A stretch of DNA of 6,475 nucleotides from Rubrivivax sp. (GTDB taxonomy: Bacteria; Pseudomonadota; Gammaproteobacteria; Burkholderiales; Burkholderiaceae_C): assembly GCA_027484885.1 (NCBI GenBank), contig JAIXSD010000411.1, positions 1 through 6,475 on the forward strand. The letters are read 5' to 3'. Under the pieces are notes generated by a model that searched no databases, was not told the origin of the DNA, and worked only from the letters and a program-made list of their open reading frames with translations. A program made the translations under genes and the position numbers. Below are positions 1-6,182 of the stretch, in pieces (position 1 is the first letter of the stretch; each line of letters begins with the position of its first letter).

Positions 1-836
1 ACATGGCCGATGCCGGCCTCCTCAAAGGCGGCACCGCGCTGCACAAAGCCGGCGCGGGTGTAGAAACCTGCCGCTGAAAGCTGAGCATGCAGCACCGCCT
101 CGCGCTCGCCGCGCTGGCGGCCGGCCTGCATCAAGGCCTCCAGCACCTCGCGGCCGATGCGGCTGCCGCGCATGCTGCGCAACACGGCCATGCGGCCGAT
201 CTTGGCCACGCCCGGCACGTGTTCGAGCAAGCGCCCGGTGGCCAGGGCCTGGCCGAAGCGATTGAAGGCCACGGCGTGGACGCAGCTCTCGTCGGCGCTG
301 TCCCATTCCATCTCGGCCGGGATCTTTTGTTCCTCGACAAACACGGCCTGGCGGATGGCGCCGGCCTCGGCGCCCAGCTCGGCCCAGCTGCCCACCCGCA
401 CCTGCACCACCGGCTCGCCGGCCTCGAAGCCTTCGATCAAGCTGCGCAGCTCGGCCGGCACCTCGCGCGGTGAGGCGCTGGCGCGATCGGCAAACACATA
501 GATCAATTCGCCGTGTACCAGCAGCTCGGTGCCGCGGAACACGGCGCAAAGCATTTGCAGCGAGCTGTGGCCGATGCGTTCGCAGCGCACGCCAAGGCGA
601 AGCTGGTCGTCATAGCGGGCCGATCCCAGGTACTCCAGCGTGGCCTTGCGCACGAACAAATCGCCGCCCAGCTGGTCCATGGTTTCCATATAGGGCAAGG
701 CCAGGCCGCGCCAGTAGCCGCCCACGGCCACATCGAAGTAGTTCTGGTAGTGGGCATTGAACACCACCTGCTGGGCATCGATCTCAGCCCAGCGCACGCG
801 CAGCGGCTCGAAGAATCGGAAGTCTTGCAATTTCAT
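1..836 (-). CDS. Bifunctional hotdog (YbgC/4HBT-type) acyl-CoA thioesterase - GNAT acetyltransferase, C-terminus cut by window edge
   Basis: I translated this frame by hand; it is open from the ATG at 836 to the left edge (278 full codons). Residues 1-130 are a YbgC/FadM-like hotdog thioesterase: the segment VRWAEIDAQQVVFNAHYQNY (about 14-32) matches the family signature, with D20 in the place of the catalytic Asp. Residues about 145-278 are a GNAT domain of the ElaA-like type: RQAVFVEEQKIP (162-173), the acetyl-CoA loop RGSRIG (223-228), and AAGFYTRAGF near 255-264. Only the last few residues should be missing. The thioesterase half would hydrolyse acyl-CoA in the cytoplasm; the acetyltransferase acceptor cannot be told. 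The ATG has no clear Shine-Dalgarno, but it is the only start after the upstream in-frame stop, which is the TGA of the hydrolase gene 60 bp away. This suggests translation coupled to that gene. The domain calls are firm; the substrates are unknown. Confidence 0.9.
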   Translation of the reverse strand, partial: MKLQDFRFFEPLRVRWAEIDAQQVVFNAHYQNYFDVAVGGYWRGLALPYMETMDQLGGDLFVRKATLEYLGSARYDDQLRLGVRCERIGHSSLQMLCAVFRGTELLVHGELIYVFADRASASPREVPAELRSLIEGFEAGEPVVQVRVGSWAELGAEAGAIRQAVFVEEQKIPAEMEWDSADESCVHAVAFNRFGQALATGRLLEHVPGVAKIGRMAVLRSMRGSRIGREVLEALMQAGRQRGEREAVLHAQLSAAGFYTRAGFVQRGAAFEEAGIGH

Positions 837-896
837 GAGGTGAGCGAGGGTCGGTGGTGAATCTGTGGAACGCGGGAACGCAGGCGCCGAGCGCCA

Positions 897-1847
897 TCAA
901 GGCTGGAGCGCCTCGCGCAGCGCCAGGCCGCAGGCGTCCAGCGCGCTCAGCGCTTCTGGGATCGTACGCCCCATCTTGATGAAATCATGGGTCACGCCGC
1001 GATAGAGCTCCAGCTGCACCTGGCCGCCGTTGGCGCGCAGCAGATCGGCGTAGGCAATGCCCTCGTCGACCAGCGGGTCGCATTCGGCCAGGAGCACGCA
1101 GGCCGGGGCCAGATCGCTGTGGTCGGGCGCCTCCAGCGGCGCGAAGCGCCAGTCGCGCTTGTGCGCGTGGTCGATGTAGTGGTCGAAAAACCAGGCGATG
1201 GACGCCGCGTCAAGCAGAAAGCCGTGGGCAAACAGCTTGTGCGAGGCGGTGTCGGCATGGGCCGTGGTGCCCGGCGTGATCAGCAGCTGCAGGGCCAGGG
1301 GCAGGCCAATGTCGCGCGCATGCAGGGCGCAGACCGCAGCCAGGGTGCCGCCGGCGCTGTCGCCGCCCACGGCCAGGCGGCTGCCGTCCAGGCCCAGGCT
1401 GCCGGCGTTCTCCGCCAGCCAGCGCATCACGGCCCAGCAATCATCCACCGCAGCCGGGAAGCGATGTTCGGGCGCCAGGCGGTAGTTGAGCGAGAGCACC
1501 GCCACACCGCTGCGCAGGGCCAGCTGGCGGCACAGGCTGTCGTGGGTGTCGATGCTGCCGATGGTGAAGCCACCGCCGTGCAGGTAGAGCAGCACGGGCA
1601 GGCGCGCCTGCTCGGGCGTCTGCGGGGCGTACAGGCGCGCGGCCAGCGGGCCTTCGGCACCGGGCACTTGCAGGTTCTCCACCCGTGCCACCGGCGCACG
1701 CGGCAGGTCCAGGATTTCGGCGCCCATCAGGTAGGCGATGCGGGCCTGCTTGGGGCTCAGGCTGTGAAAGGCCGGTCGCTTGGCGCGATGGATTCTCTCC
1801 AGCACGCCGGCCATGCGCGGCGTCAACAAGTGGGTGCGGCTCAACAA
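897..1847 (-). CDS. Alpha/beta hydrolase, hormone-sensitive lipase (family IV esterase) type
   Basis: The predicted enzyme is a cytoplasmic carboxylesterase of about 316 residues, a normal length for the family. The oxyanion-hole motif HGGG is at 90-93, the nucleophile motif GDSAGG at 162-167 (Ser164), the acid in AECDPLVDEG (Asp257) and the base in GVTHDF (His287), so the triad is complete. The NYRLAPEHRFPA block (121-132) is also typical. No signal peptide is seen. The start is a TTG, because a TAA lies four codons upstream. A GGAG at 1851-1854 stands only 3 nt before the TTG at 1847 but 6 nt before a second TTG at 1844, so the true start may be 1844. An ATG at 1814 is a further option but lacks a ribosome site. 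It lies 61 bp after the secreted-protein gene and 60 bp before the thioesterase gene, all on one strand. Such enzymes take short acyl esters; the natural substrate cannot be read from sequence. Confidence 0.93.
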   Translation of the reverse strand: MLSRTHLLTPRMAGVLERIHRAKRPAFHSLSPKQARIAYLMGAEILDLPRAPVARVENLQVPGAEGPLAARLYAPQTPEQARLPVLLYLHGGGFTIGSIDTHDSLCRQLALRSGVAVLSLNYRLAPEHRFPAAVDDCWAVMRWLAENAGSLGLDGSRLAVGGDSAGGTLAAVCALHARDIGLPLALQLLITPGTTAHADTASHKLFAHGFLLDAASIAWFFDHYIDHAHKRDWRFAPLEAPDHSDLAPACVLLAECDPLVDEGIAYADLLRANGGQVQLELYRGVTHDFIKMGRTIPEALSALDACGLALREALQP

Positions 1848-1908
1848 GGGCTCCAGGGGTTAACCCGGTATTTTCGCAGGCCCGGCAGCTGCCCCGGCTG
1901 GGCGGGCT

Positions 1909-2637
1909 TCAAAACTCCAGGCCGTACCAGCCAAAACCTGCCGTCCACAGGGTTTGCGAGCTGCCGCTTTGGCGGCTGGCGGTGAGGCTGAGCCCCAGTT
2001 TGTCCGGGCTCAACCACCACAGACCACCGACGGTGCGCACGGTGGCACCGAGCAAGGCCGGCCGGTCGTTGGTCTGGATTTCGGCGAACAAGAGGCCGCG
2101 CGGGTCCGGCATCCACACGCCGGCCAGATTGAGCGCCGTGCCGCTTTGGCCGCTGGCGCGCTCCTTGTGGGGGCCGAGGTTGAGGTGGATGGCCGCCTCC
2201 TCACTGATGGCCAAGGTGGCCAGGCCCAGCAGCCCGCTGGCGCTGCGGCGCCAAGCGCTGGCCACAGGCCGCTCGAAGCTCAGCCCGGCTTTGAGGCCGA
2301 AACTCAGCTGGCCCCAGGCGGTCGGCATCTGCCAGCTCTTGGGCACCCATTTGACGGCCAGGCTGGCCTCACCGCGGCTTTCGTCTTGGGGGTGCGGGCG
2401 GCTGTAATCGCCGCCGAGCTCCACGCTGTCGGACAAGCCGCAGGCCGGGGCCAGGACCCAGGCACGCCGGGAGCCGGCCTTCTCGCCCCAGCCTTCGAGC
2501 TGGCAGCTTCCAGCAGGCGCCGTGGCCGCATCATCGCTGGACAAAGGCCGGCCGGCTTGGGCCGTCACCCCGACCAGTACAAGGCAGGTCAAGGTCAGAA
2601 CTCGGACCGTGCATGGAAAGTGGAGGCAGCGTGGCAT
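1909..2637 (-). CDS. Secreted, outer-membrane-like protein of unknown function
   Basis: This is a 242-residue protein with an apparent Sec signal peptide: basic start (MPRCLHF), hydrophobic run VLTLTCLVLVGV (13-24) and a likely cleavage after AQA (residue 28). The mature part begins GRPLSSDDAATAPAGSCQLE, which resembles the start of hypothetical transporter or porin-like proteins of Burkholderiales, a likeness I recall rather than tested. The rest has alternating short strand-like stretches (GQLSFGLKAGLSF, RGLLFAEIQT, KLGLSLTAS) and ends in FGWYGLEF. A terminal Phe in an aromatic-rich last strand is the usual signal of an outer-membrane beta-barrel. The ATG at 2637 is chosen over an earlier in-frame start at 2727 because it has an AGGGAG ribosome site (2648-2653), 10 nt away, and starts directly at the signal peptide. 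It heads the three-gene minus-strand run. No enzymatic motif was found. Confidence 0.8.
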   Translation of the reverse strand: MPRCLHFPCTVRVLTLTCLVLVGVTAQAGRPLSSDDAATAPAGSCQLEGWGEKAGSRRAWVLAPACGLSDSVELGGDYSRPHPQDESRGEASLAVKWVPKSWQMPTAWGQLSFGLKAGLSFERPVASAWRRSASGLLGLATLAISEEAAIHLNLGPHKERASGQSGTALNLAGVWMPDPRGLLFAEIQTNDRPALLGATVRTVGGLWWLSPDKLGLSLTASRQSGSSQTLWTAGFGWYGLEF

Positions 2638-2892
2638 GTCTGGGTACTCCCTGAGCGTCGCATCGCCACAGCGTGCGCGCGAGCATTTCGGCCGGGCCTG
2701 GAGGCTGCGCCAGGGCGCAGGCAGCACCGGCGCACTTCCGGCTTTTCGGACTCGGCGCGGTGGACTTTATGGCGCTCTTGTGCCCAGCACCAAACTTTCA
2801 TGCGACTGTTGGCAAAAGGCCCTGGCCCATCGGCTTGCCGCGACGCACACTGGCGAGCACGATCACCCGCTGCGCCGCCAGGGAGGCCCGCC
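2638..2892. other. Divergent intergenic region between secreted-protein gene and alcohol dehydrogenase gene
   Basis: These 255 bp must hold the promoters of both divergent genes, but I could not place one with confidence. A TTGGCA at 2809-2814 has no good -10 partner. A small perfect 6-bp hairpin with a 4-nt loop lies at 2705-2720. The two ribosome sites (AGGGAG on minus, AGGGAGG on plus) mark its ends. Confidence 0.5.
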
Positions 2893-4041
2893 ATGCCCTT
2901 GATCCAATACTTGACCCAGATTCACCTCGAGTTCGGCGCAGCAGCCCTGCTGCCGCAGGAATGCCAGCGCGTGGGCATCCTTCGGCCGCTGGTGATCAGC
3001 GACAGCGGCGTGCGCATCGCTGGCGTGCTGGCGCGCGCCTTGGCCGCCTGGGGCGCCCACCCGCCGCCGGTGTTCGACCAGACTCCGCCCAACCCACATG
3101 AAGCCGCCGTTCGCCGTGCCGTCGAGCAGTACAAAAAGCACTACTGCGATGGCCTCATCGCCATCGGCGGCGGTTCTTCCATGGATCTGGCCAAGGGCGT
3201 GGCCATCGCCGCCACGCACCCTGGGCCGCTCAAGACCTACGCCACCATCGAGGGCGGCAGCCTGTCGATCAGCAAGGCCACAGCGCCCGTGATCGCCGTC
3301 CCCACGACCGCCGGTACCGGCAGCGAGGTGGCACGCGGGGCCCTGATCACCGTGGAAGATGGCCGCAAGCTCGGCTTTCACAGCCAGGAGTTGATGCCGC
3401 GCGCGGCCCTGTGCGACCCCGAGCTGACCCTGAGCCTGCCGCCCCGCCTGACGGCTGCCACCGGCATGGACGCGATCGCGCATTGCATGGAAACCTTCAT
3501 GTCCGCCGCGGTCAACCCGCCCGCCGACGGCATCGCCCTCGATGGCCTGCGCCGCGGTTGGTCGCACCTGGAACGCGCCACCCGCAACGGCCAGGACCGC
3601 GAGGCCCGCTGGCAGATGATGAGTTGCAGCATGCAGGGCGGCATGGCCTTTCAAAAAGGCCTGGGCTGCGTGCACTCGCTCAGCCATGCCCTGGCCAGCG
3701 TGGACCCCGGCTTACATCATGGATGCCTGAACGCCATGCTCTTGCCCGCCGTGATTCGCTTCAACTCGAGTGCCCCCAGCATGCAGGCCGAATGGCGCTT
3801 GCTGCGCATGGCCGAGGCCATGGGTCTGGGCCACTGCGACCCGGCCGGACACACGCTGGCCGAAGCCGTGCTGGCCATGAACCAGCGCCTGGGCCTGCCG
3901 GCCGGCTTGGCCGAACTGGGCGTGGACCCAGGCATGTTCGAACGCGTCATCACCGGCGCCCTGGCAGACCACTGCCACCGCAGCAACCCGCGCCTGGCGA
4001 CGCGGGAGGACTATCTGGCGATGTTGGCGTCATCGTTGTGA
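2893..4041 (+). CDS. Iron-containing (group III) alcohol dehydrogenase
   Basis: This is a 382-residue NAD(P)-dependent oxidoreductase of the Fe-ADH family, interconverting an alcohol and an aldehyde or ketone in the cytoplasm. The nucleotide-binding motif GGGSSMDLAKG is at 92-102 and PTTAGTGSEV at 137-146. The four metal ligands expected from FucO-type enzymes are present: Asp193 and His197 in GMDAIAHCME, His261 in GCVHSLSHAL and His276 in LHHGCLNAMLLP. The length is normal for the family. The ATG at 2893 has a strong ribosome site, AGGGAGG at 2880-2886, 6 nt upstream. The same frame stays open far upstream, but that stretch is antisense to the secreted-protein gene and not credible as protein. 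No obvious hairpin-plus-U-run terminator follows; the inverted element starting at 4081 may serve that purpose. The gene stands alone on its strand. Subfamily (lactaldehyde, maleylacetate, 4-hydroxybutyrate or long-chain alcohol) cannot be fixed. Confidence 0.95.
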   Translation: MPLIQYLTQIHLEFGAAALLPQECQRVGILRPLVISDSGVRIAGVLARALAAWGAHPPPVFDQTPPNPHEAAVRRAVEQYKKHYCDGLIAIGGGSSMDLAKGVAIAATHPGPLKTYATIEGGSLSISKATAPVIAVPTTAGTGSEVARGALITVEDGRKLGFHSQELMPRAALCDPELTLSLPPRLTAATGMDAIAHCMETFMSAAVNPPADGIALDGLRRGWSHLERATRNGQDREARWQMMSCSMQGGMAFQKGLGCVHSLSHALASVDPGLHHGCLNAMLLPAVIRFNSSAPSMQAEWRLLRMAEAMGLGHCDPAGHTLAEAVLAMNQRLGLPAGLAELGVDPGMFERVITGALADHCHRSNPRLATREDYLAMLASSL

Positions 4042-4080
4042 GGCGGGTTTCGGCACGAAGCAGCCCTTGGGATGGTTGTT

Positions 4081-4186
4081 GATCGGTCCGACTGGGCGCT
4101 CCGCTCCGTTCATGCCCCCCGGCGCCCGACTTCGTCGGGCGCCTCCTCCTTTACTTCACTTCGCAGAGCACCCAGCCGTCCCGATC
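4081..4186 (-). repeat. Structured intergenic element, left copy (element strand = minus)
   Basis: Read on the minus strand, the element begins and ends with a 24-position outer stem (4163-4186 against 4081-4104): about 19 Watson-Crick pairs, 3 G-U pairs and a tandem GA/AG mismatch. Inside lies GAAGTGAAGTAAAGGAGGAGG (this is 21 bases with its last GG in the stem; the core is GAAGTAAAGGAGGA). A perfect 10-bp hairpin with a GAA loop follows (4121-4143), then GGGGGGCATGAACGGA. The hairpin stem is GGCGCCCGAC on the plus strand. The second copy at 4231-4336 has the same plan in opposite orientation. The boundaries are the ends of the outer stem; a conserved block at 4051-4068 lies just beyond on the 3' side. 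The family is not one I can name. Confidence 0.8.
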
Positions 4187-4187
4187 C

Positions 4188-4201
4188 AGCAAGGCCTTGC
4201 T
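4188..4201. repeat. Perfect 14-bp palindrome between the two elements
   Basis: AGCAAGGCCTTGCT is its own reverse complement. It sits in the 44-bp spacer between the 5' ends of the two inverted elements, close to the left copy. It could be a protein site or a chance palindrome. Confidence 0.5.
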
Positions 4202-4230
4202 CTATCGACGAAAACGCCAAGCAGTCGCAT

Positions 4231-4336
4231 TGACAAGGGGCGCTGGGTGAGTGCTGAAGCGAAGTAAAGGAGGAGGTCCGCGCGAAGCGCGGGCCGGGGG
4301 ACATGAGCGGAAGCACTCGCCCGGCGCCCCTTGTCA
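4231..4336 (+). repeat. Structured intergenic element, right copy (element strand = plus)
   Basis: The outer stem pairs 4231-4255 with 4312-4336 over 25 positions without a bulge: 23 Watson-Crick and 2 T-G (G-U in RNA) pairs. TGACAAGGGGCGC at 4231-4243 has its exact complement at 4324-4336. Inside come GAAGCGAAGTAAAGGAGGA, a 9-bp hairpin with a GAA loop (4275-4295, one G-T pair), then GGGGGACATGAGCGGA. The single-stranded parts match the left copy almost base for base, while the two stems have different sequences that still pair. A further conserved block lies at 4351-4368. The copy points toward the 3' end of aceA. Confidence 0.82.
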
Positions 4337-4396
4337 CAAGCCCGACCTTCAAGGGCTGCAATGTGCCGAGAACAGTCAGTCCAAGCGGCTGACAAC

Positions 4397-4428
4397 AAAA
4401 AAGCCCGGACTCCTCGTGGGAGACGGGC
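4397..4428 (-). terminator. Intrinsic terminator of aceA
   Basis: On the minus strand a GC-rich hairpin, GCCCG..CTCC (4428-4419) with GGAG..CGGGC (4413-4403) around a 5-nt loop and a small internal mismatch, is followed directly by six U residues (A-run 4397-4402 on plus). It begins 28 bp after the aceA stop codon. Confidence 0.9.
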
Positions 4429-4455
4429 CTGCCGTTCAGGGCGAGATCAGAGAGA

Positions 4456-5769
4456 TCAGCCGTGCTTGGCTTCGAAGAACTGTTCGTCTTCGGTGGAACC
4501 CTTGAGCGCGGCGGTGGAGGCGTCGCGTTCGATGGTGGTGGTCACGGCGTCGAAATAGCCGGTTCCGACTTCGCGCTGGTGCTTGACGGCGGTGAAGCCC
4601 TTCTCGGCGGCGGCGAATTCAGCTTCCTGCAGTTCCACGAACGCGCTCATATTGTTGCGAGCGTAGCCGTAGGCCAGGTTGAACATGCTGTAGTTCAGGC
4701 TGTGGAAGCCGGCCAGGGTGATGAACTGGTACTTGTAGCCCATGGCGCCCAGTTCACGCTGGAACTTGGCGATGGTGGCGTCGTCCAGGTTCTTCTTCCA
4801 GTTGAAGGACGGCGAGCAGTTGTAAGCCAGCAGCTTGCCCGGGAACTTGGCGTGGATGGCGTCGGCAAAGGCCTTGGCGAAGGCCAGGTCGGGCTTGCCG
4901 GTTTCGCACCAGATCATGTCGGCATAGGGTGCGTAGGCCAGGCCGCGGCTGATGGCTTGATCCAGACCGTTGCGGGTGCGGAAGAAGCCTTCAACGGTGC
5001 GCTCGCCGGTGCAGAAAGGCTTGTCGTTGTCGTCGATGTCGCTGGTGACCAGATCGCCGGCTTCGGCATCGGTGCGGGCCAGCAGCACAGTGGGCGTGCC
5101 CATCACGTCGGCCGCCAGGCGGGCTGCCACCAGCTTGGCCACGGCCTCGCGGGTGGGCACCAGCACCTTGCCGCCCATGTGGCCGCACTTCTTGGCAGCA
5201 GCCAATTGGTCTTCAAAGTGCACGCCAGCGGCGCCGGCTTCGATCATGGCCTTCATCAGCTCGAAGGCGTTCAACACGCCGCCGAAACCGGCTTCGGCAT
5301 CGGCCACGATGGGGGCGAAGTAATCGCGGTAGTCCGGGTCGCTGGGGTTCTTGCCTTCGCTCCACTGGATTTGGTCGGCGCGGGCAAAGGTGGCATTGAT
5401 CTTCTTGACGACCTTGGGCACCGAGTCCACCGAGTACAGCGACTGGTCGGGGTACATCTCGCCATTGCTGTTGGCGTCACCCGCGACTTGCCAGCCAGAG
5501 AGGTAGATGGCCTTGAGGCCGGCCTTGACCTGCTGCATGGCCTGGTTGCCGGTCAGGGCGCCCAGCGAGTTGACGAAGGGCTCGGTGTTGACCAGGCCCC
5601 AGAGCTTCTCGGCACCGCGCTTGGCCAGGGTGTGCTCGACCTGCAGCGAGCCGCGCAGGCGCACGACATCGGCGGCGGTGTAGCCGCGCTTGATGCCCTT
5701 CCAGCGCGGGTTCTCAGCCCAGTCTTTTTCGAGGGCGGCGATTTGCTGTTCACGGGTGGCGTTGCTCAT
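4456..5769 (-). CDS. aceA: Isocitrate lyase
   Basis: Isocitrate lyase cleaves isocitrate to glyoxylate and succinate, the first step of the glyoxylate shunt that lets cells grow on acetate or fatty acids. The protein is 437 residues, close to the E. coli enzyme. Key motifs fall at the numbers I recall for E. coli AceA: SGWQ at 91-94, the Mg-binding Asp157 in [10 protein letters not shown], the catalytic KKCGH at 193-197 (Cys195), and the substrate-binding NCSPSFNW at 317-324. The ATG at 5769 is chosen because GCAGGAG lies 6 nt upstream; a TTG at 5784 would place that ribosome site inside the gene. The gene appears monocistronic: a terminator for the upstream gene precedes its control region and its own terminator follows at 4397-4428. 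A promoter at 5957-5984 would give a leader of about 180 nt. Malate synthase is not in the window. Confidence 0.98.
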   Translation of the reverse strand: MSNATREQQIAALEKDWAENPRWKGIKRGYTAADVVRLRGSLQVEHTLAKRGAEKLWGLVNTEPFVNSLGALTGNQAMQQVKAGLKAIYLSGWQVAGDANSNGEMYPDQSLYSVDSVPKVVKKINATFARADQIQWSEGKNPSDPDYRDYFAPIVADAEAGFGGVLNAFELMKAMIEAGAAGVHFEDQLAAAKKCGHMGGKVLVPTREAVAKLVAARLAADVMGTPTVLLARTDAEAGDLVTSDIDDNDKPFCTGERTVEGFFRTRNGLDQAISRGLAYAPYADMIWCETGKPDLAFAKAFADAIHAKFPGKLLAYNCSPSFNWKKNLDDATIAKFQRELGAMGYKYQFITLAGFHSLNYSMFNLAYGYARNNMSAFVELQEAEFAAAEKGFTAVKHQREVGTGYFDAVTTTIERDASTAALKGSTEDEQFFEAKHG

Positions 5770-5805
5770 GGTGTGCTCCTGCAAGTGGGTGGTGCGATGT
5801 CAAAA

Positions 5806-5818
5806 CTTGGAAACCAAG
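5806..5818 (-). other. Small hairpin in the aceA leader
   Basis: CTTGG and CCAAG form a 5-bp stem around a 3-nt loop, about 37 nt upstream of the aceA start codon. It is short and may be chance. Confidence 0.3.
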
Positions 5819-5891
5819 GCTTCAAGGTCTGTCACCCATTTCAGCGTGGAGCGTGGTTGCCTTGTGCACCCAGGCCCTGCGGCTGAAGAGG

Positions 5892-5913
5892 CCAAACAAA
5901 GAAGCTTTGTTGG
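5892..5913 (-). other. Hairpin in the aceA leader
   Basis: CCAAACAAAG and CTTTGTTGG pair over nine positions with one bulged A and an AAG/CTT loop. If transcription starts near 5950 this lies about 40-60 nt into the leader. No U-run follows on the minus strand, so it is not a typical terminator. Confidence 0.4.
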
Positions 5914-5954
5914 ACTCAAGATTAGTCCTCGGAGTCGCCTCGCGGAACACTTAT

Positions 5955-5968
5955 GTCTTATATAAGAC
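5955..5968. promoter_or_regulatory. Palindromic operator candidate GTCTTATATAAGAC overlapping the aceA -10
   Basis: This is a perfect 14-bp palindrome lying over the -10 hexamer of the proposed aceA promoter. A symmetric AT-rich site in that position is what a dimeric repressor would use. The regulator is not encoded in the window. A GntR-family regulator of TCA-cycle genes is a possibility I only recall vaguely, so it should be treated as a guess. Confidence 0.55.
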
Positions 5969-5984
5969 TTAAATTTTTACTCAA
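5957..5984 (-). promoter_or_regulatory. Sigma-70 promoter candidate for aceA
   Basis: On the minus strand, TTGAGT (5984-5979) is separated by 16 nt from TATAAG (5962-5957). Both match the consensus well (TTGACA 4/6, TATAAT 5/6). The surrounding AT-rich island (about 5945-6050), in otherwise GC-rich DNA, supports a promoter with an UP-like element. Transcription would start near 5950. Confidence 0.6.
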
Positions 5985-5994
5985 TAAATTCAAT

Positions 5995-6050
5995 AACTTA
6001 AGTTTTAAATTTCTGATCATGAAAAGCATTTCACCATCATGAGAAATTTT
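5995..6050. promoter_or_regulatory. AT-rich upstream region of aceA with repeated sites
   Basis: The stretch holds a 10-bp palindrome AACTTAAGTT (5995-6004) and two direct copies of ATCATGA at 6016-6022 and 6036-6042, exactly 20 bp apart, about two helical turns. It lies upstream of the proposed -35, where an activator would bind. The protein is unknown. Confidence 0.4.
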
Positions 6051-6073
6051 GCGGCGGCGCAGCATGCATAGAC

Positions 6074-6120
6074 TTCACGATGTGAAAACGGGTTTCCGTA
6101 TCGTGCAAGACGAACCCGGG
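6074..6120. promoter_or_regulatory. Cluster of overlapping inverted repeats upstream of aceA
   Basis: TTCAC-3 nt-GTGAA lies at 6074-6086. CACGAT (6076-6081) is the complement of ATCGTG (6100-6105), with ACGG/CCGT inside. CGGGTT (6089-6094) is the complement of AACCCG (6113-6118). The repeats overlap, so they look like nested protein sites or alternative hairpins. The stretch is non-coding between the upstream gene's terminator and the aceA promoter. Confidence 0.35.
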
Positions 6121-6147
6121 CAAGGCGAAAGGAATGAAGCGGCCAAG

Positions 6148-6182
6148 AAAAAACCGCAGGCCTCCGGGCGGAGTGCCTGCGG
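6148..6182 (-). terminator. Intrinsic terminator of the right-edge gene
   Basis: On the minus strand, CCGCAGGC (6182-6175) pairs with GCCTGCGG (6161-6154), with an inner CTCC/GGAG stem, a 4-nt loop and one bulge, followed by six U residues (A-run at 6148-6153 on plus). It is a strong Rho-independent terminator isolating aceA from the upstream gene. Confidence 0.92.

Noticed and set aside
1862..1906. Possible terminator between the secreted-protein and hydrolase genes (GGCAGCTGCC palindrome)
   Set aside because: The extended stem is imperfect and there is no U-run on the minus strand, so a shared transcript remains possible.
987..1985. Plus-strand open frame of 332 codons opposite the hydrolase
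   Set aside because: It is Gln, Ala and Gly rich with no motif, while the opposite strand encodes a complete catalytic triad.
2809..2814. TTGGCA as a -35 for the alcohol dehydrogenase
   Set aside because: No acceptable -10 lies 15-19 nt downstream.
1954..2892. Long upstream in-frame extension of the alcohol dehydrogenase on the plus strand
   Set aside because: It is antisense to the secreted-protein gene, has no family likeness, and the internal ATG at 2893 has a strong ribosome site and matches the normal family length.
2863..3687. Minus-strand open frame of 274 codons opposite the alcohol dehydrogenase
   Set aside because: No motif or ribosome site; the plus strand holds all metal and nucleotide-binding motifs.
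4042..4455. Insertion sequence or transposon remnant in the convergent gap
   Set aside because: No transposase fragment and no clear target-site duplication; each copy has its own distinct terminal stem sequence, unlike IS ends.
4462..5886. Long plus-strand open frame of 474 codons opposite aceA
   Set aside because: Its translation is low-complexity (Gly, Val, Ala, His rich) and mirrors aceA codons; long antisense frames are common in GC-rich genes.
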